A stretch of DNA of 5,412 bases, taken from positions 1 through 5,412 of the forward strand of contig CAMDAY010000150.1 of the NCBI GenBank assembly GCA_945888895.1, in the 5' to 3' direction. Below, one piece after another: positions 4,916-5,412 of the stretch. Position 1 is the first letter of the stretch, and each line of letters begins with the position of its first letter. A model generated the notes under the pieces. It was not told the DNA's origin. It did not search any database and saw only the letters and a program-made list of their open reading frames with translations. Both the position numbers and the translations under genes were made by a program. Source of the DNA: Dehalococcoides mccartyi. Lineage in GTDB: Bacteria > Chloroflexota > Dehalococcoidia > UBA2979.

Positions 4916-5412
4916 CTAGCGGGGCTTGCGCCACATACGCCAGGCCAGCGGGCCGCCGCGAGCGATGGGCAGCTCCTCCACCACTTCGAAGTCATGTCGT
5001 TCGTAGAGTGGGACGTTCCGTGCCTTAGAACTCTCGAGGTAGGCGGGCATGTGTTCGCGATCGCAGCGTTCGAGCATAGGAGCCATCAACTGCGACCCCA
5101 CGCCGCGTCCCTGCATCGCTGGATCCACGCCGATCGCGAGCAGGTAGTAGTGCGGCTCCTTCGGGTGCTTCGCCTCCATCAAGCCGAGGGCACCGAGAGC
5201 ACGGGGGAGACCGGAAAGCCCGGCGATCTGCGCATCAGCGGGAGCATCCGGAGGTTGGCGACAAGGCCGTGCATCAACTGTCCCGGTGGATTCCAGAGCG
5301 CTACCCCCTCGAACCCCTCGGCGACATAGGTTTCGCCGTAAGGGACCGTCATGGGGTTGAGCGCCATCCGCATCAGCCGCCGGAGCCGTTCCGCGCGTCG
5401 GGCGTCCTGTTT
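4916..5412 (-). pseudogene. GNAT-family N-acetyltransferase, frameshifted and cut by the window edge
   Basis: Two minus-strand frames together encode one GNAT acetyltransferase, which would transfer an acetyl group from acetyl-CoA to an unknown acceptor. The upstream frame is open from the window edge (5412) and carries a partial N-terminal domain ending in GETYVAEGFEGVALWNPPGQ and LRMLPLMRR; it stops at 5179. The downstream frame begins around 5230 (open reading AQIAGLSGLPRALGALGLMEAK) and holds the acetyl-CoA-binding core: HPKEPHYYLLAIGVDPAMQGRGVGSQL, with the QGRGVG pyrophosphate loop, then the C-terminal strand NVPLYERHDFEVVEE. In this subfamily (HP-x-P-HYYL-x-x-x-GVDP) these parts are contiguous, so a missing base (or two extra) between roughly 5200 and 5245 is inferred. 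It could be a true pseudogene or a sequencing/assembly error. The start codon is outside the window. Confidence 0.82.

Noticed and set aside
4463..5329. Long plus-strand open frame crossing the aquaporin end, the terminator and the GNAT gene
   Set aside because: It overlaps the aquaporin 3' end in another frame, runs through a strong terminator and repeat, and has no domain signature; it is a product of GC-rich composition.

Overview
This window comes from a high-GC bacterial chromosome. Coding regions have G/C-rich third positions, genes are closely spaced, Shine-Dalgarno (SD) sequences match the GGAGGTGATC consensus, and short palindromic C/G-rich repeats lie between genes. The gene content (a PlsY-type acyltransferase, a SirB1-like protein, a YjbQ/UPF0047 protein, a GDPD phosphodiesterase and a compact MIP channel) and the repeats would suit a Chloroflexota-like or similar high-GC lineage. 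That placement is a weak inference, because no rRNA or marker gene is present.

Layout. Bases 1-153 hold no gene, only a palindromic repeat (51-131). Five minus-strand genes follow, read from right to left: a membrane-anchored protein of unknown function (3697-3110), a divergent PlsY-like membrane acyltransferase (2956-2378), a SirB1/transglutaminase-like protein (2340-1453), a YjbQ/UPF0047 protein (1352-831) and a GDPD-family phosphodiesterase (813-154). The gaps of 37 and 17 bases in plsY-sirB1 and yjbQ-GDPD suggest two co-transcribed pairs. The 100-base gap between sirB1 and yjbQ contains inverted repeats and may be a separate control point. A divergent intergenic region (3698-3878) carries a good extended -10 promoter for a plus-strand aquaporin gene (3879-4565).

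The 350 bases from 4566 to 4915 hold no gene. They contain a 15-bp inverted repeat, a strong GNRA-loop terminator right behind it, and a second, inverted, diverged copy of the repeat at the left edge. At the right edge is the 3' part of a minus-strand GNAT acetyltransferase, split between two frames and cut by the window end.

How the genes may work together. GDPD enzymes release glycerol 3-phosphate, PlsY proteins acylate it, and MIP channels can pass glycerol or other small neutral solutes, so a glycerol/phospholipid theme is possible but unproven. The main oddity is that the PlsY-like protein has lost residues reported as essential in all three PlsY motifs while keeping the fold's other hallmarks. 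I saw no CRISPR array, tRNA, rRNA, transposase or phage gene, and no obvious new multi-gene defence or biosynthetic system.
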